Assembly (NCBI RefSeq): GCF_014851905.1 | Contig: NZ_JACVAQ010000001.1 | Coordinates: 2,294,001-2,358,000 of the forward strand | Direction: 5' to 3' | Source: Pseudomonas sp. PDM14 | GTDB lineage: Bacteria > Pseudomonadota > Gammaproteobacteria > Pseudomonadales > Pseudomonadaceae | DNA length: 64,000 bases | In this document: positions 19,246-28,296 of the stretch, one piece after another | How the letters are laid out: each line of letters begins with the position of its first letter | Position numbering within the stretch: position 1 is the stretch's first letter | Program-made: the position numbers and the translations under genes | Notes under the pieces: model-generated | What the model saw: only the letters and a program-made list of their open reading frames with translations | Told to the model about the DNA's origin: nothing | Databases searched by the model: none

Positions 19246-21870
19246 ATGCCCGAGAAGGTCCGCGCCATCCATGCCCACGTGCGCCCCGCGGTGCTCGAAT
19301 CGCCCTTGCCACGTCTGCCGGCCGCCCATGTTGCGCGCCCGCGGCTGTTGCAGGAGCTGCTCGCCAGCGACGCGCGTCTGACCCTGATCTGTGCCCCGGC
19401 CGGATTCGGCAAGAGCGTGCTGTTCAACGAATGTGCACGGCAGATCGGCGCCGGCAATCGTCTGGTCTGGCTCGACCTGCTCGGTCATTCGCTCACCCCG
19501 GCCGATCTGCTTTCCCGCCTCGCCGCCGCCCTGCACATGGCCCATGGCGAAGGCGATCCCTACCAGGAATTGTGCAACCTGCTCAGCCGTGTCGAGCAGC
19601 CGTTGTGGATCTTCCTCGACGATTACCCACGCCAGCCGAGTGCCGAGCTGGACGCCTGCCTCGACCGCCTGCTCGAGCGGGCTCCGCTCACCCTGCGCTG
19701 GTGGATCAACGGCCGCCGCCGCCCGGCCTGGAACCTGCCGCGCCTGCTGCTGCAGGGCGACCTGCTGGAGCTCGATGCCGAGACCCTGGCCCTGACCAAG
19801 GACGAACTGGGCGGCCTGCTGCAACAGCGCCAGCTGGCGCTGCCCGACGAACTGGCGGCGCAGCTGCTGCACAACAATGAAGGCTGGCTGGCCGGCATCT
19901 GCCTGCTACTGATCCAGGGCACCGCGCAGAACCTCGCCGAGCGCCTGAAGAGTGGCAGTGCCCTGCTGCAGGAGTACATCGAGCGCGAGGTGCTGGCCGG
20001 CCTGCCAGACGAGCTCAAACGCGCGTTGGTGATTCTTGCGCACATGCCGCGTTTTTCCGCCGAGCTGTGCACCTACCTGCTCGAAGACGAAAGCGATGGC
20101 TGCCCGCTCGACGAGTTGCGCGAGCGTCAGCTGTTCCTCCATGGCCTGGACAGCCATGGCGAGTGGTTCCGCCTGTGGCGCCCGCTGGCGTCGATGCTGC
20201 GGCGCCGGGCGAACACCCAGGTGGCGCTGCAACAGGCGCACGTGCGGGCCTGCCAGTGGTTCGCCAAACGCGGTGACGTGCGCGAGGCGGTCGAACATGC
20301 GCTGTGGGCCGACCAGCCCGACGTGGCGGCGAACTTTCTCCAGCAGTACGGTCAGGAGCAGCTGCTCATTGGCCACAGCGTTTCGCAGTTCCTGCAGTGG
20401 CGCACCGAGCTGCCGGCCAGCCTGTTTTCCAGCACCCCCCGGCTGATCGCCCTGCAGGCCTGGGGGCTGATCATCTGTGCGCGGCTGGACGAGGTCGACG
20501 GCTGCCTCGCTGACCTCGCCCGTTTCCTCCCGCAACCCGATGCCCGCCGCCAGCAGCAATGGATTGCCCAGTACCAGGCGATCAAGGGTGTGCTGCTGCG
20601 CCAGCGCGGTCAGCGCGATGCACGCCAGTACTGCCTCGAGGCCCTGGCGATCCTGTCTCCCGAGGCCTGGTCGCAGCGCGTGCTGTGCTACCAGGCGCTG
20701 GCCCAGCAGGCGCTGGCCGAGGGCGATCTGCAGGCCTCCCAGGAATACGGCGACGAAGGCCTGCGGCTGGCGCGCGAGCAGGGCAGCGTGCTGTTCGAGG
20801 CCCTGCTCAGCGTCGACCGCATCCACCTGCTGAGCATGCAGGGCGAAAGCGGGCGTGCCCTGGAGCAGGTCCAGCAGTCGCTGCAACATATCCAGAGTGC
20901 CGGCCTGCGTGGCCCGGTGCTGGCGCGCTTGCAGCTGTTGCACGGCAGCCTGCTGGCCGATGCCGGGTCGGTCGAGCTGGCCACCAGCACGCTCAAGGAT
21001 GGCCTGCGCGAAGCGGAGAAATGCGAAGACGCCTACGTGTTGTTCGGTTACCAGCACCTGGCCGAACTGGCGGCCGACCGGGGCGACTTCGTCGAGGCGC
21101 AGTTGCTGCTGCGCAAGGCCGAGCGCCTGATGCAGTGGCAGCACGTGCCGGAAGTGCGTTACCGCTGCGTGCTGCAGATGGCCAACGGCATGCTCTGGCT
21201 GCGCCAGGGCGATGTGCAGAAGGCGCGCAACTGCCTGGCCCAGGTACAGCAGCGCTTCGAGGAACATCGGCTGCTGGCGCCGTCCGGTTTCTACGACTTG
21301 CACCTGCGCGTGCGGCATGGCCTGGCCATCGCCGAACTGCTGCTGGGGCATGCCGATGAGGCGGTGGTCGAGCTGCAGGCGCAGCTCGACGACTGCCTGT
21401 TGCGCGGGCATGGCAGCCTGGCTTGCGAGACCCGCTTCGACCTGGCTGAGGCGCTGCTGCTCGCTGGCCGTCGTGATGCCGCCGACCGCCAGGTGCGCAT
21501 GGCTCTGGATGACGCCGAGCAACGCCGTCAGCTGCGCCCGTTGCAGGCGCTGTATCGCCGCCAGGGGGAGTGGCTGGAGCAGGCACTGCCGCAGCTCGCT
21601 GAGCGGCAGTGGCGCGAGCGCCTGGCGATTCCCGGCCATCTCGCCGATGAAGCGGTGTCGGTAGAGGCTGGCGATTCGCAGCTGAGCAAGCGCGAACAGG
21701 CGGTGCTGCAGCTGATCGCCCAGGGCTGTTCCAACCAGCAGATCGCCGAGCAGCTGTACATCTCGCTGCACACGGTGAAAACCCATGCGCGGCGGATCAA
21801 CGTCAAGCTCGGCGTCGAGCGTCGCACCCAGGCAGTGGCGCGGGCCAAGGCGCTGGGCTGGATGAACTGA
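19246..21870 (+). CDS. MalT-type LuxR-family transcriptional regulator
   Basis: 874 aa from the second ATG at 19246, since GAGG is 8 bases upstream of it but only two bases from the ATG at 19240. N-terminal STAND ATPase with Walker A CAPAGFGKSVLF; a long helical repeat region (TPR-like) in the middle; C-terminal LuxR helix-turn-helix LSKREQAVLQLIAQGCSNQQ. Such large ATP-binding regulators are activated by a ligand bound in the repeat region. It follows the MFS-DUF1302-DUF1329 genes and is the obvious candidate to control them. The inducer is unknown. Confidence 0.9.
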   Translation: MPEKVRAIHAHVRPAVLESPLPRLPAAHVARPRLLQELLASDARLTLICAPAGFGKSVLFNECARQIGAGNRLVWLDLLGHSLTPADLLSRLAAALHMAHGEGDPYQELCNLLSRVEQPLWIFLDDYPRQPSAELDACLDRLLERAPLTLRWWINGRRRPAWNLPRLLLQGDLLELDAETLALTKDELGGLLQQRQLALPDELAAQLLHNNEGWLAGICLLLIQGTAQNLAERLKSGSALLQEYIEREVLAGLPDELKRALVILAHMPRFSAELCTYLLEDESDGCPLDELRERQLFLHGLDSHGEWFRLWRPLASMLRRRANTQVALQQAHVRACQWFAKRGDVREAVEHALWADQPDVAANFLQQYGQEQLLIGHSVSQFLQWRTELPASLFSSTPRLIALQAWGLIICARLDEVDGCLADLARFLPQPDARRQQQWIAQYQAIKGVLLRQRGQRDARQYCLEALAILSPEAWSQRVLCYQALAQQALAEGDLQASQEYGDEGLRLAREQGSVLFEALLSVDRIHLLSMQGESGRALEQVQQSLQHIQSAGLRGPVLARLQLLHGSLLADAGSVELATSTLKDGLREAEKCEDAYVLFGYQHLAELAADRGDFVEAQLLLRKAERLMQWQHVPEVRYRCVLQMANGMLWLRQGDVQKARNCLAQVQQRFEEHRLLAPSGFYDLHLRVRHGLAIAELLLGHADEAVVELQAQLDDCLLRGHGSLACETRFDLAEALLLAGRRDAADRQVRMALDDAEQRRQLRPLQALYRRQGEWLEQALPQLAERQWRERLAIPGHLADEAVSVEAGDSQLSKREQAVLQLIAQGCSNQQIAEQLYISLHTVKTHARRINVKLGVERRTQAVARAKALGWMN

Positions 21871-21886
21871 GGCGTTCTGCGTAAAC

Positions 21887-21919
21887 AAAAAGCCCCCGGT
21901 CTGTACCGGGGGCTTTTTT
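21887..21919. terminator. Bidirectional Rho-independent terminator
   Basis: AAAAGCCCCCGGT-CTGT-ACCGGGGGCTTTTTT lies between the convergent MalT-type gene and the hydrolase gene. A-run and T-run flanks would serve both strands. Confidence 0.9.
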
Positions 21920-21970
21920 CTGGGTGGGTGGCTCAGCGACCCTGCGCGAGCAGGGCGATGCTTGCCGTTT

Positions 21971-22912
21971 CTACTTGCGCAGGAAGTCGAGCAGGTCCTG
22001 GTTCAGACGGTCCTTGTGGGTGTCGGTGATGCCGTGTGGCGCCCCCGGATAAACGATCAGTTGTGCACCCTTGATCAGTGCCGCCGAGGCACGACCGGAG
22101 AGGTCGATGGGCACGATCTGGTCGTCGCTGCCGTGGATCACCAGGGTCGGTACGTCGAACTTCTTCAGGTCCTCACGGAAGTCGGTGGCCGAGAACGCCG
22201 CGATCGAATCGTAGGTGTTCTTGTGCCCGGCCTGCATGCCCTGCACCCAGAACGACTGGATCAGGCCCTGCGAGACTTTTGCACCGGGACGGTTGAAGCC
22301 GAAGAACGGCCCGGACGCGATGTCGAGGTACAGCTGCGAGCGGTTTTCCAGCGAGGCCTTGCGGATGTCGTCGAACACCTTGAGCGGCAGACCGTTGGGG
22401 TTGCTCGCGGTCTTCACCATCAGCGGTGGCACGGCGGAGACCAGCACCGCTTTCTTCACCCGGCCGGTACCGTGGCGGCCGATGTAGCGCGCCACTTCAC
22501 CACCACCGGTGGAGAAGCCGACCAGGGTCACGTCCTTGACGTCGAGCGCTTCGAGCACCGCCGAGAGGTCGTCGGCGTAGTGGTTCATGTCGTTGCCTTC
22601 CCACGGCTGGCTGGAGCGGCCATGGCCGCGGCGGTCATAGGCGATGACGCGATAGCCGCGGTCGGCGAGGAAGATCATCTGCGCTTCCCAGCTATCGGAG
22701 TTCAGCGGCCAGCCGTGGCTGAACGAAACAACCTGGCCATCACGCGGGCCCCAGTCCTTGTAGTACAGGCTGACGCCATCCTGGGTGGTGACGTAGCTGC
22801 TCGACGGCGTGGCCGGAGCGGTGCTGACGGCTGGCGCCGGTGCGGCCTGCGCGGAAACGGCAGCGGCGAGGGTCAGGGCGGTTGCGGCGAAAGTGCGGCT
22901 CAGTGTGTTCAT
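21971..22912 (-). CDS. Exported alpha/beta hydrolase, non-heme chloroperoxidase-like
   Basis: 313 aa. Residues 1-23 form a signal peptide (ends VSAQA), followed by an Ala/Pro linker and the hydrolase fold. Catalytic triad candidates: Ser134 in GFSTGG, Asp263 in HGSDDQIVP, His293 in [15 protein letters not shown] holds the oxyanion region. Closest in pattern to cofactor-free haloperoxidases, which are esterases/perhydrolases; a signal peptide is unusual for that group, which is mostly cytoplasmic. AAGGAG precedes the start. Monocistronic. Confidence 0.85.
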   Translation of the reverse strand: MNTLSRTFAATALTLAAAVSAQAAPAPAVSTAPATPSSSYVTTQDGVSLYYKDWGPRDGQVVSFSHGWPLNSDSWEAQMIFLADRGYRVIAYDRRGHGRSSQPWEGNDMNHYADDLSAVLEALDVKDVTLVGFSTGGGEVARYIGRHGTGRVKKAVLVSAVPPLMVKTASNPNGLPLKVFDDIRKASLENRSQLYLDIASGPFFGFNRPGAKVSQGLIQSFWVQGMQAGHKNTYDSIAAFSATDFREDLKKFDVPTLVIHGSDDQIVPIDLSGRASAALIKGAQLIVYPGAPHGITDTHKDRLNQDLLDFLRK

Positions 22913-23130
22913 GCTGTTCTCCTTGAGTTCGGTGACCGGTCTGGCCCGGCGGTGATGACGGAGCCAAGGTTAGGGAAGGTCAGCCAAACGGAGAACTTGA
23001 AGGGGTCGATAGCGGATATTGGCCAGGCTGATACCTGGCAATCGAGCAGGAGAAACGCGACGGGCGCTGATACGTGTTGAGCACTAAGTGGAATGAAGCG
23101 GGCTCAGGCTGACGCGAAAAGTCGGGCAAA

Positions 23131-23165
23131 CAAAAAGGGCCCAGGTTTTCACGAGGGCCCTTCTT
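23131..23165 (-). terminator. Terminator downstream of tRNA-Arg
   Basis: AAGGGCCC...GGGCCCTT stem with a 14-base interior (AGGTTTTCACGA region). On the minus strand it ends in GGGCCCTTTTTG, directly after the tRNA gene. Confidence 0.75.
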
Positions 23166-23176
23166 TATTTCGTATG

Positions 23177-23253
23177 TGGCGCACCAGGCGGGATTCGAAC
23201 CCACGACCCCTGCCTTCGGAGGGCAGTACTCTATCCAGCTGAGCTACTGGTGC
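23177..23253 (-). tRNA. tRNA-Arg(CCG)
   Basis: 77 bases including encoded CCA. Acceptor stem GCACCAG / CTGGTGC; D arm GCTC...GAGT; anticodon stem CTGCC / GGCAG with loop CTCCGAA, giving anticodon CCG; T arm GTGGG-TTCGAAT-CCCGC. All stems pair, so the gene looks functional. tRNA genes are frequent integration sites, but no direct repeat or integrase is present here. Confidence 0.97.
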
Positions 23254-23308
23254 GTTGCGGGGCGCAATCATACGCATCCGCCTCGCGGGCGTCCATGCGG
23301 GCTGTCGG

Positions 23309-23473
23309 TCAGAGTTCCTGCATGTCGAAGTCGGCCTTGCCCACGCCGCAGTCGGGGCACAGCCAGTCGTCCGGCACCTCGGCCCAGGGCGTGCCGGCGG
23401 CGATGCCATCGTCGGGCCAGCCCTTGGCCTCGTCGTAGATCAGCCCGCAGATCACGCAGATCCAGGTCTTCAT
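23309..23473 (-). CDS. Rubredoxin
   Basis: 54 aa, reads [20 protein letters not shown] at the N terminus and [18 protein letters not shown] at the C terminus. The two iron-binding pairs, CVICG and CPDCG, plus the GxP and W residues are diagnostic for a one-iron rubredoxin electron carrier. Its start overlaps the stop of the upstream reductase gene by four bases, so it is the last gene of the desaturase-reductase-rubredoxin operon. It probably passes electrons to the membrane di-iron enzyme encoded first. Confidence 0.93.
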   Translation of the reverse strand: MKTWICVICGLIYDEAKGWPDDGIAAGTPWAEVPDDWLCPDCGVGKADFDMQEL

Positions 23474-24195
23474 GCCGGCACCTGTTCAGTCTTGGCCAGG
23501 GGGTGCAGGTGACGGTCGAAGTCGGCCAGCGAGGGGAAGTTCAGCGGCGCCTGTTCATCGAGGTGCTGCAGGGTGTCGCGGTACTGCTCGAGGATTTCCT
23601 CGCGCGCCTGCTGGCTGATGTAGGGCACGTGGTAGGCGGGGAAGGGCGGCAGCACGCTGAAGCCGGCATAGGCCAGGGTGCCGCGCTGCAACGGGCGCAG
23701 CATGGGTTCCCAGTCGCCGTGCACGGCGGCTTCGTCGGCGAACATGTGCGCCTGGCCGCCGAGGGTGAAGCTCAGCAGCGCGCGCTTGCCGGCCAGGCCG
23801 CCACGGTCGTAGAACCGTACGCCGCCGTAGCACACGCCGGAGACCAGCACGCGGTCGATCCAGCCCTTGAGGATGGCCGGCACCGAGCACCAGAACAGCG
23901 GGAAATTGAAGATCACCAGGTCGGCCCAGAGCAGCTTGTCCAGCTCGCTGGCGATGTCATCTGCCAGCGCTTGCTGGCCATGGGCGTGGCGTTGTTCGAG
24001 GGCGTAGACCAGGTAGTCGGGATTGCTGCGCTGCTGGAAGTCGGCGGCCGAGGCCACCGGGTTCCAGTTCATCGCGTAGAGATCGGAGACCTGCACGGCG
24101 TGCCCGCTCTGCTGCAGGGTGTCGACGGCGAGGTCTTTCATCGCGGTGCAGAAGGACTGCGCCTCGGGGTGGGCGTGGACGATCAGGATGTTCAT
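23470..24195 (-). CDS. NAD(P)H:quinone oxidoreductase-like flavoprotein
   Basis: 241 aa from ATG 24195 ([20 protein letters not shown]); GGAA lies 6 bases upstream, while the frame upstream opens only with TTG. Flavodoxin-like fold of the NQO1/MdaB/KefF type with FMN/FAD-binding segments [20 protein letters not shown] and [11 protein letters not shown]. These enzymes reduce quinones with two electrons. In this operon it may instead feed electrons to the rubredoxin, though the usual rubredoxin reductase belongs to another (FAD, AlkT) family. That role is inference. Confidence 0.85.
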   Translation of the reverse strand: MNILIVHAHPEAQSFCTAMKDLAVDTLQQSGHAVQVSDLYAMNWNPVASAADFQQRSNPDYLVYALEQRHAHGQQALADDIASELDKLLWADLVIFNFPLFWCSVPAILKGWIDRVLVSGVCYGGVRFYDRGGLAGKRALLSFTLGGQAHMFADEAAVHGDWEPMLRPLQRGTLAYAGFSVLPPFPAYHVPYISQQAREEILEQYRDTLQHLDEQAPLNFPSLADFDRHLHPLAKTEQVPA

Positions 24196-24205
24196 GCAGT
24201 GTTCC

Positions 24206-24231
24206 AAAAAAGCGCGGGGCCCGCGGGCCCC
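24206..24231 (-). terminator. Intra-operon hairpin plus U-tract before the reductase gene
   Basis: On the minus strand GGGGCC-CGCG-GGCCCC is followed by GCGC and six T, ending about 10 bases before the reductase ATG. It looks like a terminator or attenuator that lowers reductase and rubredoxin expression relative to the desaturase. Confidence 0.6.
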
Positions 24232-24267
24232 GGAGACGCCCCGCCATGGCAGGGCTGACGAAGACGA

Positions 24268-25338
24268 TCAGGCGGGCTGCTGGACGGGCGCAGCGGCTTC
24301 TTTGCGCGGCGCATCCCAGCGGTTGGCGCGGGCGAAGGTGCCGAAGTCGTTGAAGCGCACGCCCATCTCGCGCATCACCTTGTGCGCCACCGGCGCGGTC
24401 ATCTGGCGGATGTAGAAGGGTTCCTTGACCACGAAATGGTGGATGCCGTGGGTGCTGCCGAAGTTGAAGCAGAACGCCTGCAGTGGCAGCAGCCACCAGG
24501 GGTTGAGTACCTGGGTCTGCTGCACCACGTTGCCGCCTTCGATGTCGCCGTAGTAGTGCATGTTGGAGCTGATGAAGTGCAGGCAGAAGGTGCGCAGCAC
24601 GTTCGGCCCGACCAGCACGACGACGGCAATGTTGACGATGTTCATCACGCTCAGGGTGGTGGCGGACCAGGCGATCGGCGCGCCGCTGGCCGTGGCCACG
24701 AAGTCGATCAGGTGGAAGCCGAGGAACACGTACCAGGTGCTCCAGTTGAGCAGGCCCAGCGGCGCGTAACCCTTGAGGGTGCGGCTGACGATCATCTTGC
24801 GGTGCGCCCAGGTCTTGGCGCGCAGCAGGCGGATGAAGGAGGACATCATGTTGTCACCGACCATCAGCAGGCGGGCGAAACCCCACGGCTCGCCGTTGGT
24901 GATGGCGCGTTCCTCGATGTCGGTCTCGGTGCCGGAAACCTTGTGGTGGTTGAGGTGCAGGTGGCGGCGGATCCACGGGTTGATCGTGCTCGGCCGCGCC
25001 ATCCACACCAGCCCCATCATCAGGTTGTGCGGTACGCGCTGTTTGCGGAAGTACATCGAGTGGATCAGGTCGTGTTCCAGTTCGTGGGTCAGCGAGGCGA
25101 AGAAGGCGTTGGCCAGCAGGCAGGCCCACCAGGCGATGGCGCCGTCCAGGTAGAGCCAGGCCGAGCCGATCATGCCGGCCAGGGCGAAGGCCAGGATGCC
25201 GGCACCGATGGCGTCCTGGTGCTTGAGGATCGGGTAGCGCTGGCGCAGTTCGTCGCCGCGGGCCATCACCACGCTGCGAATGTGCGCAGAACGCTGCTGG
25301 TGATTGTGCGGGGCATGGGTTGCAGGAGTCAGGGTCAT
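24268..25338 (-). CDS. Membrane fatty-acid desaturase / hydroxylase family protein
   Basis: 356 aa with histidine boxes typical of membrane di-iron enzymes: HELEHDLIH (85-93), HLHLNHH (126-132), MHYYGD (260-265) and HGIHH (297-301), separated by hydrophobic segments. It fits the fatty acid desaturase superfamily, but the MHYYGD box also recalls the extra motif of AlkB-type alkane hydroxylases, which use rubredoxin. First gene of an operon with a flavoprotein and a rubredoxin, and divergent from an AraC regulator. Reaction (desaturation or hydroxylation) and substrate are open. AGAGGA lies before the ATG. Confidence 0.85.
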   Translation of the reverse strand: MTLTPATHAPHNHQQRSAHIRSVVMARGDELRQRYPILKHQDAIGAGILAFALAGMIGSAWLYLDGAIAWWACLLANAFFASLTHELEHDLIHSMYFRKQRVPHNLMMGLVWMARPSTINPWIRRHLHLNHHKVSGTETDIEERAITNGEPWGFARLLMVGDNMMSSFIRLLRAKTWAHRKMIVSRTLKGYAPLGLLNWSTWYVFLGFHLIDFVATASGAPIAWSATTLSVMNIVNIAVVVLVGPNVLRTFCLHFISSNMHYYGDIEGGNVVQQTQVLNPWWLLPLQAFCFNFGSTHGIHHFVVKEPFYIRQMTAPVAHKVMREMGVRFNDFGTFARANRWDAPRKEAAAPVQQPA

Positions 25339-25490
25339 ACACGCATCCTCTTGTCACCGCCTGATCTGCGCCATGCGGGGCGCGAGAACGGCAAGACTGT
25401 TGTAGTGATTCGACGAGGCTACTGTGCGCGCCTGCGCTGCCTGCCGCCCGACCGACTGCGCCAACCTGTTGACCGAGAATGCCAACCTGC

Positions 25491-26498
25491 ATGAGTGAAC
25501 CGACTACCCTGGCCAGCTGGACCCGCGCCCTGCGCCGCCAGCTCGATGCCCTTGGTCTGGACAGCGCCGCGCTGTGTCGCGAGGCGGGTCTCGACCCGGC
25601 CCTGCTCGATGACCCCAACGCGCGCTACCCGCTGTCGGCTACCACCCGCCTGTGGCAGCTGGCCGTAGCCGCGAGTGGCGATCCGGCGCTGGGTCTGAAC
25701 ACCTCGCGCCACGTCAGCCCCACCACCTTCCACGCCCTGGGCATGGCCATCGTCGCCAGCAGCAGCCTGCGCGAAGTGTTCGAGCGCATCGTGCGCTATC
25801 ACCAGGTGGTCAGCGATGCGCTGGAGCTGGAGCTGCGCGATGTCGGCGAGGTCTGCGAATTCCACCTGCGCCTGCTGCCCGATGGCAACGCACCGGCACC
25901 GGAAGCCATCGATGCCTTCGCCGCCATCTATGTGCGTACCTGCCGCAATCGCCTGGGTCGCGACTACGCGCCGTTGTCCGTACACCTGCGGCGCCCTGCG
26001 CCGGCTGACCCGCAAGCCTGGCTCGACGTGTTCCGCGCGCCGGTGCACTTCGGTGCGGCCGAGGACGTGCTGTGCTTCGCCAACGCCGACCTCGAAAGAC
26101 CGCTGGACGACGCCAACCCGGAACTGGCCGCGCACAACGAGACGGTCCTGCAGAAGCGCCTCGACGCGCTGCAGCCCGATACGGTCAGCCGCCGCCTGCG
26201 CCGCGCCCTGGAGCAGTGCCTGCCGAATGGCGAGCCGTCCGCCGAGGTGCTCGCCCATGGTTTGCACCTCAGCCTGCGCAGCTTGCAGCGCCACCTCAGC
26301 GACGAGGGCAGCAGCTACGAGCAGGTGCTCGCCGACACCCGCCACGGCCTGGCATTGCAGCACCTGCGCGAGGCTGACTGTTCGATCAGCGAAGTTGCCT
26401 ACCTGCTTGGTTTCGCCGACAGCAGCAGCTTCAGTCGCGCCTTCAAGCGCTGGAGCGGGCAGAGCCCGAGCCAGTACCGCGACAGCCTGCGCGGCTGA
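25491..26498 (+). CDS. AraC-family regulator
   Basis: 335 aa from ATG 25491 (MSEPTTLASWTRALRRQLDA); an ATG four codons earlier is possible. An N-terminal arabinose-binding-type domain (GLDPALLDDPNARYPLS; HALGMAIVASSSLREVFER) is followed by a C-terminal double helix-turn-helix with LSLRSLQRHLSDEGSSYEQV and ISEVAYLLGFADSSSFSRAF. This domain set occurs in regulators sensing fatty or hydrophobic acids. It is divergent, with 152 bases between, from the desaturase operon, which it probably controls. Confidence 0.9.
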   Translation: MSEPTTLASWTRALRRQLDALGLDSAALCREAGLDPALLDDPNARYPLSATTRLWQLAVAASGDPALGLNTSRHVSPTTFHALGMAIVASSSLREVFERIVRYHQVVSDALELELRDVGEVCEFHLRLLPDGNAPAPEAIDAFAAIYVRTCRNRLGRDYAPLSVHLRRPAPADPQAWLDVFRAPVHFGAAEDVLCFANADLERPLDDANPELAAHNETVLQKRLDALQPDTVSRRLRRALEQCLPNGEPSAEVLAHGLHLSLRSLQRHLSDEGSSYEQVLADTRHGLALQHLREADCSISEVAYLLGFADSSSFSRAFKRWSGQSPSQYRDSLRG

Positions 26499-26811
26499 CA
26501 CGCAGCGTTCGGCGGGAAACGTGACACAAACGTTCGCGATCTCGAACAGATGCGCGCGCGTTCCGCGTATGCCTTTCCCCGCTGGGCACCTTGAACGTCA
26601 TGGTGGCGACGCCTGTTCCGGAAAATCGCTCCAACGCCGACGTTGTCCTACTTTCTGCGTATTTTTGTTGGTTTTATCGAACGAGCTATTGCCCTTTGTG
26701 CACGCGAGCCCTAGGATTCGTTTGAGATTTCAAACACCCCACCAGCCTGTTCTGGCTGACTATTTTTCCCACTGCCTGCCACCCCTTTCGTGGAGCGCAC
26801 AGGAGACTGCC
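26499..26811 (+). promoter_or_regulatory. gabD upstream region with a 16-bp palindrome
   Basis: No gene-like frame. The palindrome GTTTGA-GATT-TCAAAC at 26720-26735, 76 bases before gabD, is a possible operator. No convincing -35/-10 or -24/-12 promoter was identified. Confidence 0.35.
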
Positions 26812-28260
26812 ATGCAATTGAAAGACGCCCAGCTGTTCCGCCAGCAAGCCTATGTCGATGGCGCCTGGCTGGACGCCGATAGCGGCCAGACCATCAAGGT
26901 CAACAACCCGGCCACCGGCGAGATCCTCGGCACTGTGCCGAAGATGGGCGCAGCGGAAACCCGGCGTGCCATCGAGGCGGCCGACAAGGCGCTGCCGGCC
27001 TGGCGCGCGCTGACCGCCAAGGAGCGCGCGGGCAAACTGCGCCGCTGGTACGAGCTGATGATCGAACACCAGGACGATCTCGGTCGCCTGATGACCCTCG
27101 AGCAGGGCAAACCGCTGGCCGAAGCCAAGGGCGAAATCGCCTACGCCGCCTCGTTCATCGAGTGGTTCGCCGAGGAAGCCAAGCGCATCTATGGCGACGT
27201 GATTCCCGGCCACCAGCCGGACAAACGTCTGATCGTGATCAAGCAGCCGATCGGCGTGACCGCGGCCATCACCCCGTGGAACTTCCCGGCAGCGATGATC
27301 ACCCGCAAGGCCGGCCCGGCCCTGGCCGCCGGTTGCACCATGGTCCTCAAGCCCGCGTCGCAGACGCCGTTCTCGGCCCTGGCCCTGGCCGAACTGGCCG
27401 AGCGTGCCGGCATTCCGAAAGGCGTGTTCAGCGTGGTCACCGGTAGCGCTGGCGACATCGGCAGCGAGCTGACCGGCAACCCGATCGTGCGCAAGCTGAG
27501 CTTCACCGGTTCCACCGAGATCGGCCGTCAGCTGATGGCCGAGTGTGCCCAGGACATCAAGAAGGTGTCCCTGGAGCTGGGCGGCAACGCGCCCTTCATC
27601 GTCTTCGACGATGCCGACCTGGACAAGGCCGTCGAAGGCGCGCTGATCTCCAAGTACCGCAACAACGGCCAGACCTGCGTCTGCGCCAACCGCCTGTACG
27701 TGCAGGACGGCGTGTACGACGCCTTCGTCGAGAAGCTGGTTGCCGCAGTGGCCAAGCTGAAGATCGGCAACGGCATGGAAGACGGCACCACCACCGGCCC
27801 GCTGATCGACGGCAAGGCCGTGGCCAAGGTCCAGGAACACATTGCCGATGCCGTGAGCAAAGGCGCCAAGGTGGTCTTCGGCGGCAAGCCGCATGCCCTC
27901 GGTGGCAGCTTCTTCGAGCCGACCATCCTGGTCGACGTGCCGAAGAATGCCGCCGTGGCCAAGGAAGAAACCTTCGGCCCGCTGGCGCCACTGTTCCGCT
28001 TCAAGGACGAGGCCGAAGTCATTGCCCTGTCCAACGACACCGAGTTCGGTCTGGCCTCGTACTTCTACGCCCGTGACCTGGGCCGCGTGTTCCGCGTGGC
28101 AGAAGCGCTGGAGTACGGCATGGTCGGCGTCAACACCGGGCTGATTTCCAACGAAGTGGCGCCGTTCGGCGGCATCAAGGCCTCGGGCCTGGGCCGTGAA
28201 GGGTCCAAGTACGGCATCGAGGACTACCTCGAAATCAAATACCTCTGCCTCGGCGTGTAA
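26812..28260 (+). CDS. gabD: Succinate/glutarate semialdehyde dehydrogenase
   Basis: 482 aa, NAD(P)-dependent aldehyde dehydrogenase. Catalytic Cys289 in NNGQTCVCANR, general base Glu255 in SLELGGNAPF, cofactor motifs TPWNFPAAMITRKAGPALAA and FTGSTEIGR. Sequence fits GabD. In Pseudomonas the enzyme (also called DavD) oxidises glutarate semialdehyde from 5-aminovalerate as well as succinate semialdehyde from GABA. Glutarate would go to GcdG and GcdH, encoded 12 kb away. AGGAG precedes the ATG. Followed by gabT after 324 bases that include a large hairpin. Confidence 0.94.
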   Translation: MQLKDAQLFRQQAYVDGAWLDADSGQTIKVNNPATGEILGTVPKMGAAETRRAIEAADKALPAWRALTAKERAGKLRRWYELMIEHQDDLGRLMTLEQGKPLAEAKGEIAYAASFIEWFAEEAKRIYGDVIPGHQPDKRLIVIKQPIGVTAAITPWNFPAAMITRKAGPALAAGCTMVLKPASQTPFSALALAELAERAGIPKGVFSVVTGSAGDIGSELTGNPIVRKLSFTGSTEIGRQLMAECAQDIKKVSLELGGNAPFIVFDDADLDKAVEGALISKYRNNGQTCVCANRLYVQDGVYDAFVEKLVAAVAKLKIGNGMEDGTTTGPLIDGKAVAKVQEHIADAVSKGAKVVFGGKPHALGGSFFEPTILVDVPKNAAVAKEETFGPLAPLFRFKDEAEVIALSNDTEFGLASYFYARDLGRVFRVAEALEYGMVGVNTGLISNEVAPFGGIKASGLGREGSKYGIEDYLEIKYLCLGV

Positions 28261-28296
28261 GGGTTACGACCTCCGGGTCGTCGGCCATACGGCGTT

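Noticed and set aside
19906..21888. 660-codon minus-strand frame opposite the MalT-type gene
   Set aside because: Shadow of the codon structure of the real gene; lacks a ribosome-binding site and recognisable motifs.
23177..23253. Integration site for a genomic island at tRNA-Arg
   Set aside because: No integrase, no repeat of the tRNA 3' end and no change of composition on either side.
25816..26811. Extension of the gabD frame back through the AraC gene
   Set aside because: Sequence before ATG 26812 is Arg/Ser/Pro-rich and not protein-like; AGGAG and the conserved start lie at 26812.
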